DNA of 64,000 bases from Ustilago trichophora (lineage: Eukaryota; Basidiomycota; Ustilaginomycetes; Ustilaginales; Ustilaginaceae), in assembly GCA_900323505.1 (NCBI GenBank), contig OOIN01000017.1, forward strand, positions 868,001-932,000, read 5' to 3'. Under the pieces are notes generated by a model. The model saw only the letters and a list, made by a program, of their open reading frames with translations, was not told where the DNA came from and did not search any database. The position numbers and the translations under genes are program-made. Positions 1-9,727 of this stretch are shown piece after piece; positions within the stretch are counted from its first letter, which is position 1, and each line of letters starts with the position of its first letter.

Positions 1-6
1 ACAGCT

Positions 7-2304
7 ATGTACTTCACTCAGGCTCTCACTGTTGCCCTCTCCCTCTCGGCTGCTGCCGTTACGGCCGCCCCTGCTCCTATCGTGCGGGGTAGCCAAGGTG
101 GAGACACCTCCAAGCTCATGCTTCGCTCCGTTCACGAGAGCCAGATCGCCGCTCGCAGCGTCGGCATCAACGATGCTGTCAGCTCCAAGCCACTTCAGGC
201 TCGTGGCCTTGACTCGGTCACCCACTTGCGCAGGGCAATCGATCTGCGCTTCGGTGATGTTGATCCTCAGGCCCGCGACCTGGCTATGGTCACCGAGCTT
301 CACCGACGAGGCCTCCTCGACCAGCTCGTGGCTGCTCTCCGCGACCTGATCATCACCTTGCTCGGCAAGGGCGGTGGTATGAGTCGCCGACAGTCCAACA
401 CCGAGCAGCTCGAACAGGCGATTCACCAAGTCACCTGCATTCTCGATGCGCTCTTTGGAAACACCGACGAGTCGTGCTCGGACGTGCTTGGTGGATCTTC
501 CAACTCGACCACCAATGCTACCAGCACGGCGGCTAACAGGACAATGTCACCGCTCGAGAAGAAGCTGTCCGCCCTCGGCGCTGAGCTGAGGAACGGTACC
601 AGCATCACTCAGGTAGTCGACGGGCTTATGGCTCACAACGGTACCGCTGCCGCTGCTACCAGCAAGAAGGCGGACAAGAAGAAGGGTGACAAGGGCGAGA
701 AGGGCAAGCATCTTCCCGCCAAGAACGCCACTTCTACCGCCGACGCCACTACCGCCTCCTCAATGACTGGAGCCACCACCACGGTGGCTCAGAAGGAGAA
801 GCGATCCTTCGAGCTGCTCGAGGCTCGCCAGAACTCTGGCCTCGAGGGCCTTCTGGTGGCACTCCGCGACGTCGTTGACACTATTCTCAACACGTTGCTG
901 CCCATGGCCTCGCGAGGCGAGAGTGAAGACACCTCTGCCTCTTCCACCTCGTCGGCCAGATGGCCCCCTCAGGACTGCCCTCCCCCCACCCCCAACGATG
1001 GTATGTACCGCCCAGGTTGCCCAGGCTACGGCCGCCGTGATCTGGCAGTCCGAAGGAGTATGCAGGCGCTCGGCGAGCGTGATGCTAACATTCTTCAGAC
1101 CGTCATGCCCATGATTGAGATGCTGCTCCAGCAGCTTCCGTCACTCATCCAGTCGATGGCCTCCTCGCCCTCCTCGCCCTCCTCGACCGCAGCCGGCGCT
1201 GCTGCCACGGCCACATCGGTCACGGGCTCTGCCAAGAACGCCTCGCCCACCAGCATGGTGGATGCCGCCTTTGCGCAGATCATCTCTGCGCTCGGCTCCG
1301 GCAGCAACAACAGCCCTTCGTCCAGCGGCAGCAAGACTGCCAGCTCGGCTGCTTCTGCTGCCAAAGCAGAGGCCACTGGTGCGTCTGATGGTGCCAATGG
1401 CGCCAGCTCTGCCGCGCGTAGTGCTGCCAACCTTAGCCAGAACTTTGGGCGCGACTTGCTCGACGGAGATGGTATGAACCTCGGCAAGCGACAAGCCGAC
1501 ACCACTACCGGCGATGGCATTAGCAACGACAATTGCGATGCCAGTGGCAATACGGGCGGTATTAACGTCAGTCTGCTCAACAACCTTCTCAATGGGCTGC
1601 TGAGTGGCTTCTCGCGCCGCAGTGTGGATGATGTGCCGCTCGAATTCTTCAAGAGGCAGACCGACGGTACCGATGGAGACAACTCGATTGGTAGTGGCAA
1701 TTGCAGTGCGAGCAACAACACGGGAGGTGTCAACCTCAGCCTCCTGGACAACTTGCTCAATGGTCTTCTTTCGGGATTCAGTCGTAGAGACGTCGGCGCA
1801 GACGGAATGGTGTCGGTAGAGGCGTTGCAGCGCGACGTTGCCGATGAGCCTCTGGCTGCTCGATCGGCTCCTGAATCGATCCTCCAGGTTCGTGCAGACT
1901 TTGCACCCGTCTGGAGTGAGATCAAGAAGATTGGTAACGAGCACTTCCACGTCGCACGCGATCTCACCCACACTGACGATGAATCGACCTCTGCCACCAA
2001 GCGAGCTGCAGCTGACAACGACGCACCCAACTTCACGCCTGTCTGGGAGGCGATCCGAGATCTCGTCGACAGCGGCTACAAGCAGGCTGCCGACGCAGAC
2101 GCCTCTGCTCAGCGACGTGATGGTGGAGCGCCTCTCAAGCTTGACTACAAGCCCTTGATGAAGGCTGGCATCAGGTACGGCAAGCAGCTCTTCAAGTCGT
2201 TCACCACCCACCACGCCAAGCGCTCCACCGACTACAAGCCTTTCATTGACGCCGCCAGCAGCTTTGCTGTCACCGCTGTCAAAGAAATGTTCAAGTCTTC
2301 GTAA
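7..2304 (+). CDS. Secreted repeat protein with Kex2-type dibasic sites, candidate multi-peptide precursor
   Basis: Seen: a single-exon 765-residue protein starting at an ATG. It has an N-terminal hydrophobic signal peptide (about residues 1-21, AAAVTAAPAP cleavage region) and no membrane segment afterwards. It is cut up by Lys-Arg and Arg-Arg pairs. Between such pairs lie related blocks: residues 496-538 and 551-594 are a tandem pair, each with one Cys (NC-A-S), an N-TGG-[IV]N block and an amphipathic LLNGLLSGFSRR end. Two ALRD-containing hydrophobic blocks lie near residues 101-121 and 275-300. The C-terminus carries two PVW modules and two DYKP modules, mostly delimited by dibasic pairs. 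Low-complexity Ser/Ala/Thr linkers carry several N-x-S/T sites. Inference: a secreted precursor processed by a Kex2-type protease, comparable in design to smut repellent/repetitive proteins. I do not recognise a family or know its function. Confidence 0.75.
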   Translation: MYFTQALTVALSLSAAAVTAAPAPIVRGSQGGDTSKLMLRSVHESQIAARSVGINDAVSSKPLQARGLDSVTHLRRAIDLRFGDVDPQARDLAMVTELHRRGLLDQLVAALRDLIITLLGKGGGMSRRQSNTEQLEQAIHQVTCILDALFGNTDESCSDVLGGSSNSTTNATSTAANRTMSPLEKKLSALGAELRNGTSITQVVDGLMAHNGTAAAATSKKADKKKGDKGEKGKHLPAKNATSTADATTASSMTGATTTVAQKEKRSFELLEARQNSGLEGLLVALRDVVDTILNTLLPMASRGESEDTSASSTSSARWPPQDCPPPTPNDGMYRPGCPGYGRRDLAVRRSMQALGERDANILQTVMPMIEMLLQQLPSLIQSMASSPSSPSSTAAGAAATATSVTGSAKNASPTSMVDAAFAQIISALGSGSNNSPSSSGSKTASSAASAAKAEATGASDGANGASSAARSAANLSQNFGRDLLDGDGMNLGKRQADTTTGDGISNDNCDASGNTGGINVSLLNNLLNGLLSGFSRRSVDDVPLEFFKRQTDGTDGDNSIGSGNCSASNNTGGVNLSLLDNLLNGLLSGFSRRDVGADGMVSVEALQRDVADEPLAARSAPESILQVRADFAPVWSEIKKIGNEHFHVARDLTHTDDESTSATKRAAADNDAPNFTPVWEAIRDLVDSGYKQAADADASAQRRDGGAPLKLDYKPLMKAGIRYGKQLFKSFTTHHAKRSTDYKPFIDAASSFAVTAVKEMFKSS

Positions 2305-4089
2305 GCGAGGCAAGATAGCGAGATAGAGGTGTAGTATTTCTCTTGTTGGTAGCCTCGGGCAACAACTTTTTTTTGTAGACACCCGCTCCCCCGCATGTAG
2401 GATTTTGGTTTGATAGACATTCGCGACCCTCGGGAAGGGTCGAGCGAAGCGCGACACAATGCAAAGCAAGGGCATTCAAAGCAAGGACATCGGTCAAGAG
2501 TGTGCGTGCGTGTGTGCGTGTGTGCGTGTGTGCGTGTGTGCGTGTGTGTGCTCGTGCTCGATTGTGTGCATTATATCGCCATGTGTGGCAAGAGGACGTG
2601 TTTTGACGGGCGGCTCAGTCCCGAAGGCACCGAGGTGCCGAGTGAAGTCAAATTTGATTGCCGGTGGTCAGCTACTCTGAAGGTTGTGTCACACCGAGAC
2701 CGGTCCGAAGATATGAACAATGATCAAGCACCGTGTACCGTAACATCATCTTCGGCGTTGATGCAAAATGAAAAGAGCTTTCGACATGGATGAGCACCAC
2801 CAACAAGGTGAAAGCGGCATTAGATTGAGGGTCCGAAGCGACTCGGCCAGCACCCCGTTCGGATGTAGCGTGACGAGCGATTCGGAATCCAAATCTGAGA
2901 GCTGCTTCAACTTAGCTTTGATGAGACGTGTCGTCGGTGCTTCTGTTCATTTCCGATTTGGCTTTCTCTCCCTCTCTCTCTCTCTCTCTCTGTTGCGTTG
3001 ACATCAACGGTGACATGGTGGCGCTCTGCTCTTGGGGTCTATGAGCGGGCATTGGAAGGCAGGGCGATGGCGCCACAACGGCCTTTCATTTTATTTTGTA
3101 TTTTGTATCTTTTATTTTTTTTAGAAAGAGGTTGCTTGAAAAAGAAGCGTTGCAATCTACACTTTTGGCCATGCAAGACGCAAGATCTCGCCCCCATCCT
3201 CTCTTGTGCGTTTGGACCTGCAGCCTTGGAGCAGCAGCTAAAGAGAGTTTCTTTTGCGGACTTTCTTTGCTGTGCCCTTTCTCGCCCTCTTCCCTTTGAC
3301 TCCTAACTGCATTCTGTAGCGTGGCTTGGGATTGCGGTAGCTCGACTACACATATACAGGTGCCGGTTGCCGCCCTCTTAAGCCCAATTTGTTTCAGCGA
3401 TTCCTGACCGACAGCCTGCGGCACCAGCAATCACCAACACACGCCCGTCTTCACGTTTGTCTCTACTGTACAGAACAGCCCCGCCTCCCTTTCCTTTGCA
3501 CTCTCGCAACGCACCGAAATCCCGAACAGTGCCACTTTGCCTTTTCTCCTCTTTTTTTATTTTTATTTTATTTTTTTAATTCTTTTCCCTTACCCGAATC
3601 ACAATCTTGACCCGTGGGAGCCAACAATAGCCAGATCTTCTGAGATGGATCGTATCTCGTGCTCTTGCTTTTCAAACGAGGTGCTTCGACTTGCTTTCAA
3701 CCTTTGTTTTGGTACCACCTTCCTTTTGCTCTACGATCATCATCACCCGGCGGAGGAATTGACTATACGGTCACCACTACATTATATACCGGTATACCCT
3801 TTGGACAGCACCTTGATACTGCGGACACTACGTTCTCCAGCCCTTGGATTCCTTCACCGAGTCGCACCAGGATATTCGGCACACTGAAACGGGAGATGAG
3901 TTGATGTCTTCAATATCGGCAATTCATCCTTAAGCAAGCCCTTCCCCCTTCTTCATCGCTCAAAATCCCAGCTTATCATAACGCACACATCGCGACATCT
4001 CAGCTTCTGCATTCCTCTGTCTGGTCGAAGCCACCCAACTCACCAACCTGTCGACACAGAGCGAATCCCTTGTATACCCATCCGCCAAG
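2305..4089. other. Intergenic spacer with microsatellites and the RSR1-like leader
   Basis: I see no supported gene in these 1.8 kb. It holds a (GT/GC)n repeat at 2501-2550, a (TC)n tract at about 2964-2991, and T-rich stretches near 3090-3120 and 3545-3590. The last few hundred bases before 4090 are pyrimidine-rich, as expected for a fungal promoter and leader. Short open frames here lack recognisable protein features. Confidence 0.6.
2501..2550. repeat. (GT/GC)n microsatellite
   Basis: About 50 bases of alternating TG/CG dinucleotides downstream of the secreted repeat protein gene. Seen directly. Confidence 0.9.
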
Positions 4090-4764
4090 ATGAAGGAAGC
4101 ACGCGTTGTCATTATGGGAGGTGGAGGCGTCGGCAAGTCGGCCCTGACCGTACAATTCGTTCGCAACGTCTTTGTCAGCACCTACGACCCCACCATCGAG
4201 GACACATACCGCAAGCTGCTCGTGATAGACGGTCAACAGTGCATGGTCGAGATCCTCGACACTGCAGGCACCGAACAATTCCTTGCACTCAAAGAGCTCT
4301 ACATCAAGTCCGGCCAAGGCTTCATCCTCGTCTTCTCCCTCACTTCTTTGGCAAGCGTCAACGAGTTAGGACCATTACGCGAAGCCATTGTCCGTATCAA
4401 AGACACCACAGGGATACCTATCGTGCTCGTCGGAAACAAGTCGGATCTGCGCGCTGATCGGCAGGTCCCCAGGGAGGTGGGCACAAGCTTGTCCAAAGCG
4501 TGGGGCAATGTGCCCTATTACGAGGCCTCCGCACGCAAACGCATCAACGTCGATGAGATCTTTGCAGATGTGGTGCGACAGATTCGCGCCTTTGATACGC
4601 TCAATGGCAGGCCAGGAACAGCGGGCGGCGGCGGTGGCGGAGGCAGACACGGCTTCTCGTCAAATACAAGCAACTCGCTCAACAGCTCAAAGGAAGGCAA
4701 GATGGCTGGCAGCAGCTTTGGCACTTCAAGCAAGCGCGATCGGAAGAAGTGTGTCATCATGTAG
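4090..4764 (+). CDS. RSR1: Rap-type small GTPase, Rsr1/Bud1-like
   Basis: A 224-residue single-exon Ras-superfamily GTPase. The P-loop GGGGVGKSA (residues 10-18) and effector loop YDPTIEDTYR (32-41) follow Ras numbering. Switch II reads DTAGTEQF, so position 61 is Thr rather than Gln; that is the Rap-subfamily signature. NKSD and EASA are the G4 and G5 motifs. A Gly-rich linker and basic stretch lead to a C-terminal CVIM CAAX box for prenylation and plasma-membrane attachment. Known: fungal Rap-type GTPases of the Rsr1/Bud1 group direct polarity and bud-site or hyphal growth upstream of Cdc42. The start is the first ATG in frame and directly precedes the G1 strand. Assignment to the Rap group is firm; Rsr1 orthology is inferred. 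Confidence 0.9.
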   Translation: MKEARVVIMGGGGVGKSALTVQFVRNVFVSTYDPTIEDTYRKLLVIDGQQCMVEILDTAGTEQFLALKELYIKSGQGFILVFSLTSLASVNELGPLREAIVRIKDTTGIPIVLVGNKSDLRADRQVPREVGTSLSKAWGNVPYYEASARKRINVDEIFADVVRQIRAFDTLNGRPGTAGGGGGGGRHGFSSNTSNSLNSSKEGKMAGSSFGTSSKRDRKKCVIM

Positions 4765-5552
4765 ACCGCTTTCCTGTTTTGCCAATAGGGCTCAGAAGGT
4801 GGCTACATATTGCCGACCAGCAGTGCTTTCACAGCATGTTGTCGCGATCCTGGACTTTCTTGTCAACAATACCCATCTTCGAGGCACTCCTTTGTCTGCC
4901 ACACGGATCTGCTTGCCGGCGTGCAAGTCCAGTCCTCACTTAGATACCCCCTGTGTTTGCTTTAGAATGCATATTCACTTACTACACTCTCTCCTTGGAA
5001 CGCAGTCGACGTGGAACCTTTGCCTTGCTACTCTAGTGTCAAGTGGGTGTGAGTGTGGTATTGTTCTGTGTTATCAAGCTGCTACTAAGGGTCAGTGTGA
5101 GCGGTGGGCGGAGAAGCCTTCTCTGGCTGAAAATGGCGGCTTCTCACCTCCACACTTGCTCGGAAGGTGCAGAATTGGATTTCAAGAAATCGGAATTCGG
5201 TCTTGAGAGGTAAGAGTGTGTGGGGGCCACAGCAACGCGTAAAATTAGAGAGGGAGAGAGAGAGAGTGATCGAGTGCAAAGTGGGAATGCACAGACATTC
5301 AACTTACGCAGCGCTGCGCAGTCCAACACTTGGAACTCTCCACTTTCTTGTTCTCGTATTCTCCTTCTACCTTTTCTCGACACCTCTCCCTCTCCTCTAC
5401 CTGCACTCTGCTCTTGAGATTCCTTCAATCGCGATCGACTTGTCAGCTCGTTCGCGAAGAGCATCTTGGACGAATAGCAACTCGAGCCAGTAAAGCCTTC
5501 CATCTCTCAGACCAAGCTAACCCAAATACCACAGCACTAGCACATTGCAACA
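4765..5552. other. Intergenic spacer, 3' end of RSR1-like gene and PSMA4 promoter
   Basis: 788 bases without a supported gene. It holds a GA-rich stretch near 5250-5270 and CT-rich leader sequence from about 5335 to 5420, just upstream of the proteasome gene. The short open frames here are composition-driven. Confidence 0.6.
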
Positions 5553-6365
5553 ATGTCGCGAAGGTACGACTCGCGCACGACCACCTTCTCCCCCGAAGGT
5601 CGCCTCTACCAAGTCGAATATGCCATGGAGGCTATCTCGCACGCCGGCACTGTAATTGGCATCCTCGCCAAGGACGGAATCGTTCTTGCTGCCGAGAAGA
5701 AGGTTACCTCCAAATTGCTCGAGCAGGACCAGAGTTCCGAAAAGATCTTTGCCGTGTCCGACAACGTCATGGCCGGCGTCGCTGGCTACACAGCCGATGC
5801 CAACTCTTTGGTCAACTTTGCCCGCAATGCCGCCCAGCGGTATCTGGCGAGCTACGATGACGACATGCCCGTAGAGCAGCTCGCCCAGCAACTATGCGAC
5901 TACAAGCAGGGCTATACCCAGTTTGGTGGTCTGCGTCCTTTTGGTGTGTCCATCCTCTACGCTGGCTATGACGACCACCACCATTTCCAACTTTACCATT
6001 CGGATCCTTCTGGAAACTACTCAGGCTGGAAAGCAACCTGCATCGGAAACAACAACGGAACAGCAACGAGCTTGCTCAAGCAAGATTACAAGGATGAGAT
6101 TGGCATCCAGGAGGCGATGGGAATGGCAGTCAAGATTCTGAGCAAGACCATGGACTCAACAAGTCTCGACAGTGAGAAGTTGGAGTTCGCGACATTGACG
6201 CTTAACGACAAGACCGGTAAGCCGCAAACCAACATCTTCAAACCGAACGATATCGATAGGTTGCTCGAGAGGCACGGTCTGGCCAAGGCCAAGGATGCGG
6301 AGGAGGCAGCAGCGGCGGCTACTGGAGCGGCAAGTGAGTCGAATGCTATGTCGGTTGACTCTTAG
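5553..6365 (+). CDS. PRE9: 20S proteasome subunit alpha type-4 (Pre9/PSMA4)
   Basis: A 270-residue single-exon protein beginning with the proteasome alpha signature (SRRYDSRTT, then FSPEGRLYQVEYAMEAI, residues 2-28). This N-terminus is characteristic of the metazoan PSMA4 / yeast Pre9 subunit. Further conserved blocks are YTQFGG-RPFGVS, DPSGNYSGWKA and a KQDYK segment. The C-terminus is Glu/Ala-rich and disordered, as in other alpha-4 subunits. Role: structural subunit of the outer alpha ring of the 20S core particle; alpha subunits lack the catalytic Thr. Length and start match the family. Its 3' end faces the small mitochondrial gene on the other strand about 260 bp away. Confidence 0.95.
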   Translation: MSRRYDSRTTTFSPEGRLYQVEYAMEAISHAGTVIGILAKDGIVLAAEKKVTSKLLEQDQSSEKIFAVSDNVMAGVAGYTADANSLVNFARNAAQRYLASYDDDMPVEQLAQQLCDYKQGYTQFGGLRPFGVSILYAGYDDHHHFQLYHSDPSGNYSGWKATCIGNNNGTATSLLKQDYKDEIGIQEAMGMAVKILSKTMDSTSLDSEKLEFATLTLNDKTGKPQTNIFKPNDIDRLLERHGLAKAKDAEEAAAAATGAASESNAMSVDS

Positions 6366-6622
6366 AGTGTACATTCGAATCCAAGTGATCTTTTCTGTAC
6401 CATTAGCAAATAATGTTTCTGTGAAAACTGTCGCATAGCGAGAGTGTATATGGAGAACGTGAACGAGCTCAGAAGCTTCCGTCAATGGTTGGGCCATCCA
6501 CCGGAAACGCAACTTTTAGCGGTTTCAAAAGGGGCACACAAACGTGTTTCGACACCATTCGTGAAGAGCAAAGGCTTTTTGAATTGTACAAGTAGACTTG
6601 TTGAAGAGCGAGTGCATGACTA

Positions 6623-7200
6623 CTACTCCTTCTTGCCGCCATCGTTCTTTCCGCCCTCACCGTTGTCTCCGCCGAAGAGGCTCTTCTGGCTGTTCATGAT
6701 GGCCTGCAGGCGCTCTGGGGATACGTCCACGCCTGCGTTCTTTAGCTCCTCCATCACTGTCGACCACACCAACGACATGAAGAACACACAGAAGGGTCAG
6801 CATCGTGAATCGCCATTCCAGAGAAGATTCTCAGAGGCTGTATGGTAGTGACCAAGATCGAGTAGAAGGTGGGTGGACAAGTTTACTTACCCTTTGTGGT
6901 GGCATCTCGGACCTCTTGGTTTCGAGCCAGCTTGACCATCTGCCACATAGATGGCTTTTCACCCGTGTGCAGGTCAACACCGTTCTGCTTCATCACCTCG
7001 ACCAGATTTGTGATGGCCGAGAGGGCTGAGGGGGAATGTGCGAGCTTTTCAAATCCGGGAGGCAGTTGGGGGAAGGAGTTGGGTGTCGGTGAGGAGGCGT
7101 AGGTGCGAACTAGTGCTGCTGCCGGGCGAGTTGCCTGCAAGCTCGGGCGCAGGTTGCTGCGGAGAGTGGTGCGGGTGAGGATGCGGTACGAGGACGACAT
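6623..7200 (-). CDS. Small mitochondrial protein, conserved-looking, function unknown
   Basis: Two exons on the minus strand: 7200-6891 and 6756-6623, joined across a 134-base intron with a GTAAGT donor and a CGACAG acceptor. The product is 147 residues. The Arg/Ser/Thr-rich, acid-free N-terminus (about residues 1-37, ending near RTYAS) looks like a mitochondrial targeting sequence. The body contains PPGFEKLAHSPSALSAI and, across the splice, RDATTKVMEELKNAGVDV; the tail is Gly/Lys-rich. I do not recognise the family. It diverges from MSM1 with only 286 bp between the start codons, which suggests a shared bidirectional promoter and fits a mitochondrial role. Confidence 0.75.
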
Positions 7201-7486
7201 GTTGGTGGGTTATGTTGACGTTGTGGTGGGAAAGAGAGGATTGCTGATAGTGCAAAGAAGTGGCGTGTAGGACGTAGATATGATGATGGCGGGTTTTGCT
7301 GGACCAGCCTCCACCTAAGGAAAGAAGCAGAAGACGCACCTCCGAATTCCGAGAACTTTTGCTCAACGTTTTTTGATGGTGGACCCTGACGAGAAGAAAG
7401 GCTTACACAAGATATCTTCTTGACAAACTCATCTTTGGTCGTGGCATTCGATCTACAACTCCGTTCAGCGTTGGTCGACAGCGAAC
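7201..7486. promoter_or_regulatory. Bidirectional promoter between the small mitochondrial gene and MSM1
   Basis: A 286-base spacer separates two divergent start codons, so it must contain both promoters. I see no unambiguous TATA box. The call rests on gene arrangement only. Confidence 0.5.
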
Positions 7487-9388
7487 ATGATTGCTTCAAT
7501 ACGAGCGTTCTCGCTCGCGCCTCGGTTTCATACCACTTCTTCTACATCTCGGCTTCCTGCGATCGCTCGAACAGTCCAACACACACCTAGTACTAGCTGG
7601 ACACCACGCTGGGTCCTAAGCGCAAGAAGCATTGCATCCGCAGTCGCCACTGCTTCATCACCACAACTCGAACTCAAGCCGTACTATGTCACAACGCCAA
7701 TCTTTTACGTCAATGCGGACCCGCACATCGGCCACCTCTATTCAGATGTCATTGCCGATGTCCTCGCTCGCTATCACGGCTACATGCGAAGCGGATATTC
7801 TGCGTTCGCTCGTTCCGGTACACCTATTGCCGCCGAGACAACCGCTCTGCTATCGAGAATAGACCGAAGCGAGCCAGTAAGGCCACTCTTTAGCACGGGC
7901 ACGGACGAACATGGCCTCAAGATCCAAAAAGTCGCCGAAGGGCTCAACGAAGACCCGCAAGCGCTGTGCGATCGCATCAGCCAGCGTTTCAAGCAGCTAG
8001 CAGACGCAGCGAACATAGACTACACAGACTTCATACGAACGACCGATAGCGCACACAAAACCGCGGTGGAGCATCTCTGGCGTACACTGCGGGATAAAGG
8101 CCACATCTACAAGGGTAGTCACGAGGGTTGGTATGCTGTTTCTGATGAGGCGTTCTACCCGGCTACGCAGGTGCGCAAAGTGACAGTGAACGGGGAGGAA
8201 CAGATGCAAAGCATTGAAACGGGGGCAAAAGTGGAATGGACTCAAGAGGAGAACTACAAGTTTCGACTCAGCGCGTTCCAACAACCCCTGGTGGAGTGGT
8301 TGAAGGCTAATCCGACTGCCATTCAGCCCGCGGCGAAGCATGCTGAGGTGCTGGCGGAGATTGAGTCAGGTTTGGCGGATTTATCAATCTCACGGCCGAA
8401 TTCGAGGCTGAGCTGGGGAATTGCAGTGCCGGATGATGGAGAGCACTGTATATATGTTTGGGTGGACGCGCTGACGAACTACCTTACTGTCGCAGGATAT
8501 CCTGATGCTGAGGGAGGTTGGCCAGCAGACGTCCATGTCGTTGGCAAAGATATTGTTCGATTCCATGCGATCTACTGGCCAGCCATGCTGCTTGCTGCAG
8601 GCCTACCGCTGCCGAAAACGGTGCTGGCTCATTCGCACTGGACGATGAACAAGGCGAAGATGTCCAAGTCGAGAGGCAACGTAGCCAACCCCTTCGAAGC
8701 GATCAGCACCTTTGGGTTGGACTCGCTACGATTCTTCCTCATGCGGGTGGGAGGGAACTTTGGCAGTGATTCGGACTACAATCCATCGGTGTTGGTCGAG
8801 TATCATCGCAAGTATCTTCAAGGTCAACTAGGCAATTTGGTCAGCAGAATCTGTGCACCCAAGATCCACGCTCGACTCAGCGACTTCCCCCGCGATCCCC
8901 AAACGCACGTCCTCACCCGCCCCACCGAGAAAGAGGTCAGAGCACAGCTTGACAATGACACTCAAAAGATCTGCCAAAGATTGGAGAAGAATCTCATCAG
9001 ACTACCCAACAAGGTTGACGAGCTCATGCAGTCTTTTGAAGTAGGAAAGAGTCTCGAGCTGATCCTCGAGGACACGATTTCGGCTACCAACGAATTGATA
9101 CAGCGGCTACAACCCTGGGCACCATCCAGACACCCAATTGTGGTATTGGAGTCCGTGGTTCTCGTGACGGAAAGTCTGAGGATCTGCGCATTGTTGCTGC
9201 GGCCGTTCATGCCGCAAAAAATGGACGAGCTGTTAGACACGCTCAAAGTGCCTAAGGACAAAAGGTTACGTGCAAAAGATCTTGTTATACTCGACGATGA
9301 AGGCAGACTGGTATCGCATGCACATCAGCGAACGGAGGATGAGGGAAAGCCACAACCGCTCTTTCCTCGAATCGAGGTGGAGACGTAG
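7487..9388 (+). CDS. MSM1: Mitochondrial methionyl-tRNA synthetase
   Basis: A 633-residue single-exon class I aminoacyl-tRNA synthetase. The first 60 or so residues are Ser/Arg-rich and suit mitochondrial import. Catalytic marks: YYVTTPIFYVNADPHIGH (HIGH at residues 80-83), GTDEHGLKIQ, and KMSKS at 391-395. WVDALTNYLT and the anticodon-binding helical domain follow. It ligates methionine to mitochondrial tRNA-Met. Oddity: about 35 extra residues (GYMRSGYSAFARSGTPI and following) sit between the HIGH helix and GTDEHG, where most family members have a short loop. The frame is open through it, so it is either a lineage insertion or an unspliced in-frame segment. The start is the first in-frame ATG. 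Confidence 0.93.
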   Translation: MIASIRAFSLAPRFHTTSSTSRLPAIARTVQHTPSTSWTPRWVLSARSIASAVATASSPQLELKPYYVTTPIFYVNADPHIGHLYSDVIADVLARYHGYMRSGYSAFARSGTPIAAETTALLSRIDRSEPVRPLFSTGTDEHGLKIQKVAEGLNEDPQALCDRISQRFKQLADAANIDYTDFIRTTDSAHKTAVEHLWRTLRDKGHIYKGSHEGWYAVSDEAFYPATQVRKVTVNGEEQMQSIETGAKVEWTQEENYKFRLSAFQQPLVEWLKANPTAIQPAAKHAEVLAEIESGLADLSISRPNSRLSWGIAVPDDGEHCIYVWVDALTNYLTVAGYPDAEGGWPADVHVVGKDIVRFHAIYWPAMLLAAGLPLPKTVLAHSHWTMNKAKMSKSRGNVANPFEAISTFGLDSLRFFLMRVGGNFGSDSDYNPSVLVEYHRKYLQGQLGNLVSRICAPKIHARLSDFPRDPQTHVLTRPTEKEVRAQLDNDTQKICQRLEKNLIRLPNKVDELMQSFEVGKSLELILEDTISATNELIQRLQPWAPSRHPIVVLESVVLVTESLRICALLLRPFMPQKMDELLDTLKVPKDKRLRAKDLVILDDEGRLVSHAHQRTEDEGKPQPLFPRIEVET

Positions 9389-9500
9389 TGCAACCAGCCC
9401 AAATGAAATCCAAACCATTGCTCAAATCATTCGGTTTCGTGTGATTACACCACCAAACGTGCATTTCAGCCGAAAATTTCAGTTGCTGAGGATGAGAATA

Positions 9501-9534
9501 ACGTAATTCATGTATTAGTCGCGCGCCCGTATTA
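9501..9534 (+). repeat. Left terminal inverted repeat of the pogo/Fot1 element
   Basis: 34 bases exactly complementary to 11733-11766. It contains a GCGCGC core flanked by TATTA motifs. Confidence 0.95.
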
Positions 9535-9727
9535 ATTGCGCACTGACCAATTTCAAAAATCCCCACCGTGTTTGATGGTAGTGACTTGCATGATGGTGTC
9601 TGCATTGTTTGTGCCTTACATGAGCCCCACCAACTTGCATTCCGTTCCGACCTTCGGCATCAACCTTATCACAATCACTGCCGACATCTGTAATCAAACC
9701 AATACAAACAGCATTTCTCACATTGCA

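Noticed and set aside
1095..2475. Long minus-strand open frames (up to 444 codons) opposite the secreted protein gene
   Set aside because: They mirror the codon bias of the + strand gene, lack domains, and the + frame has a clear signal peptide and repeats.
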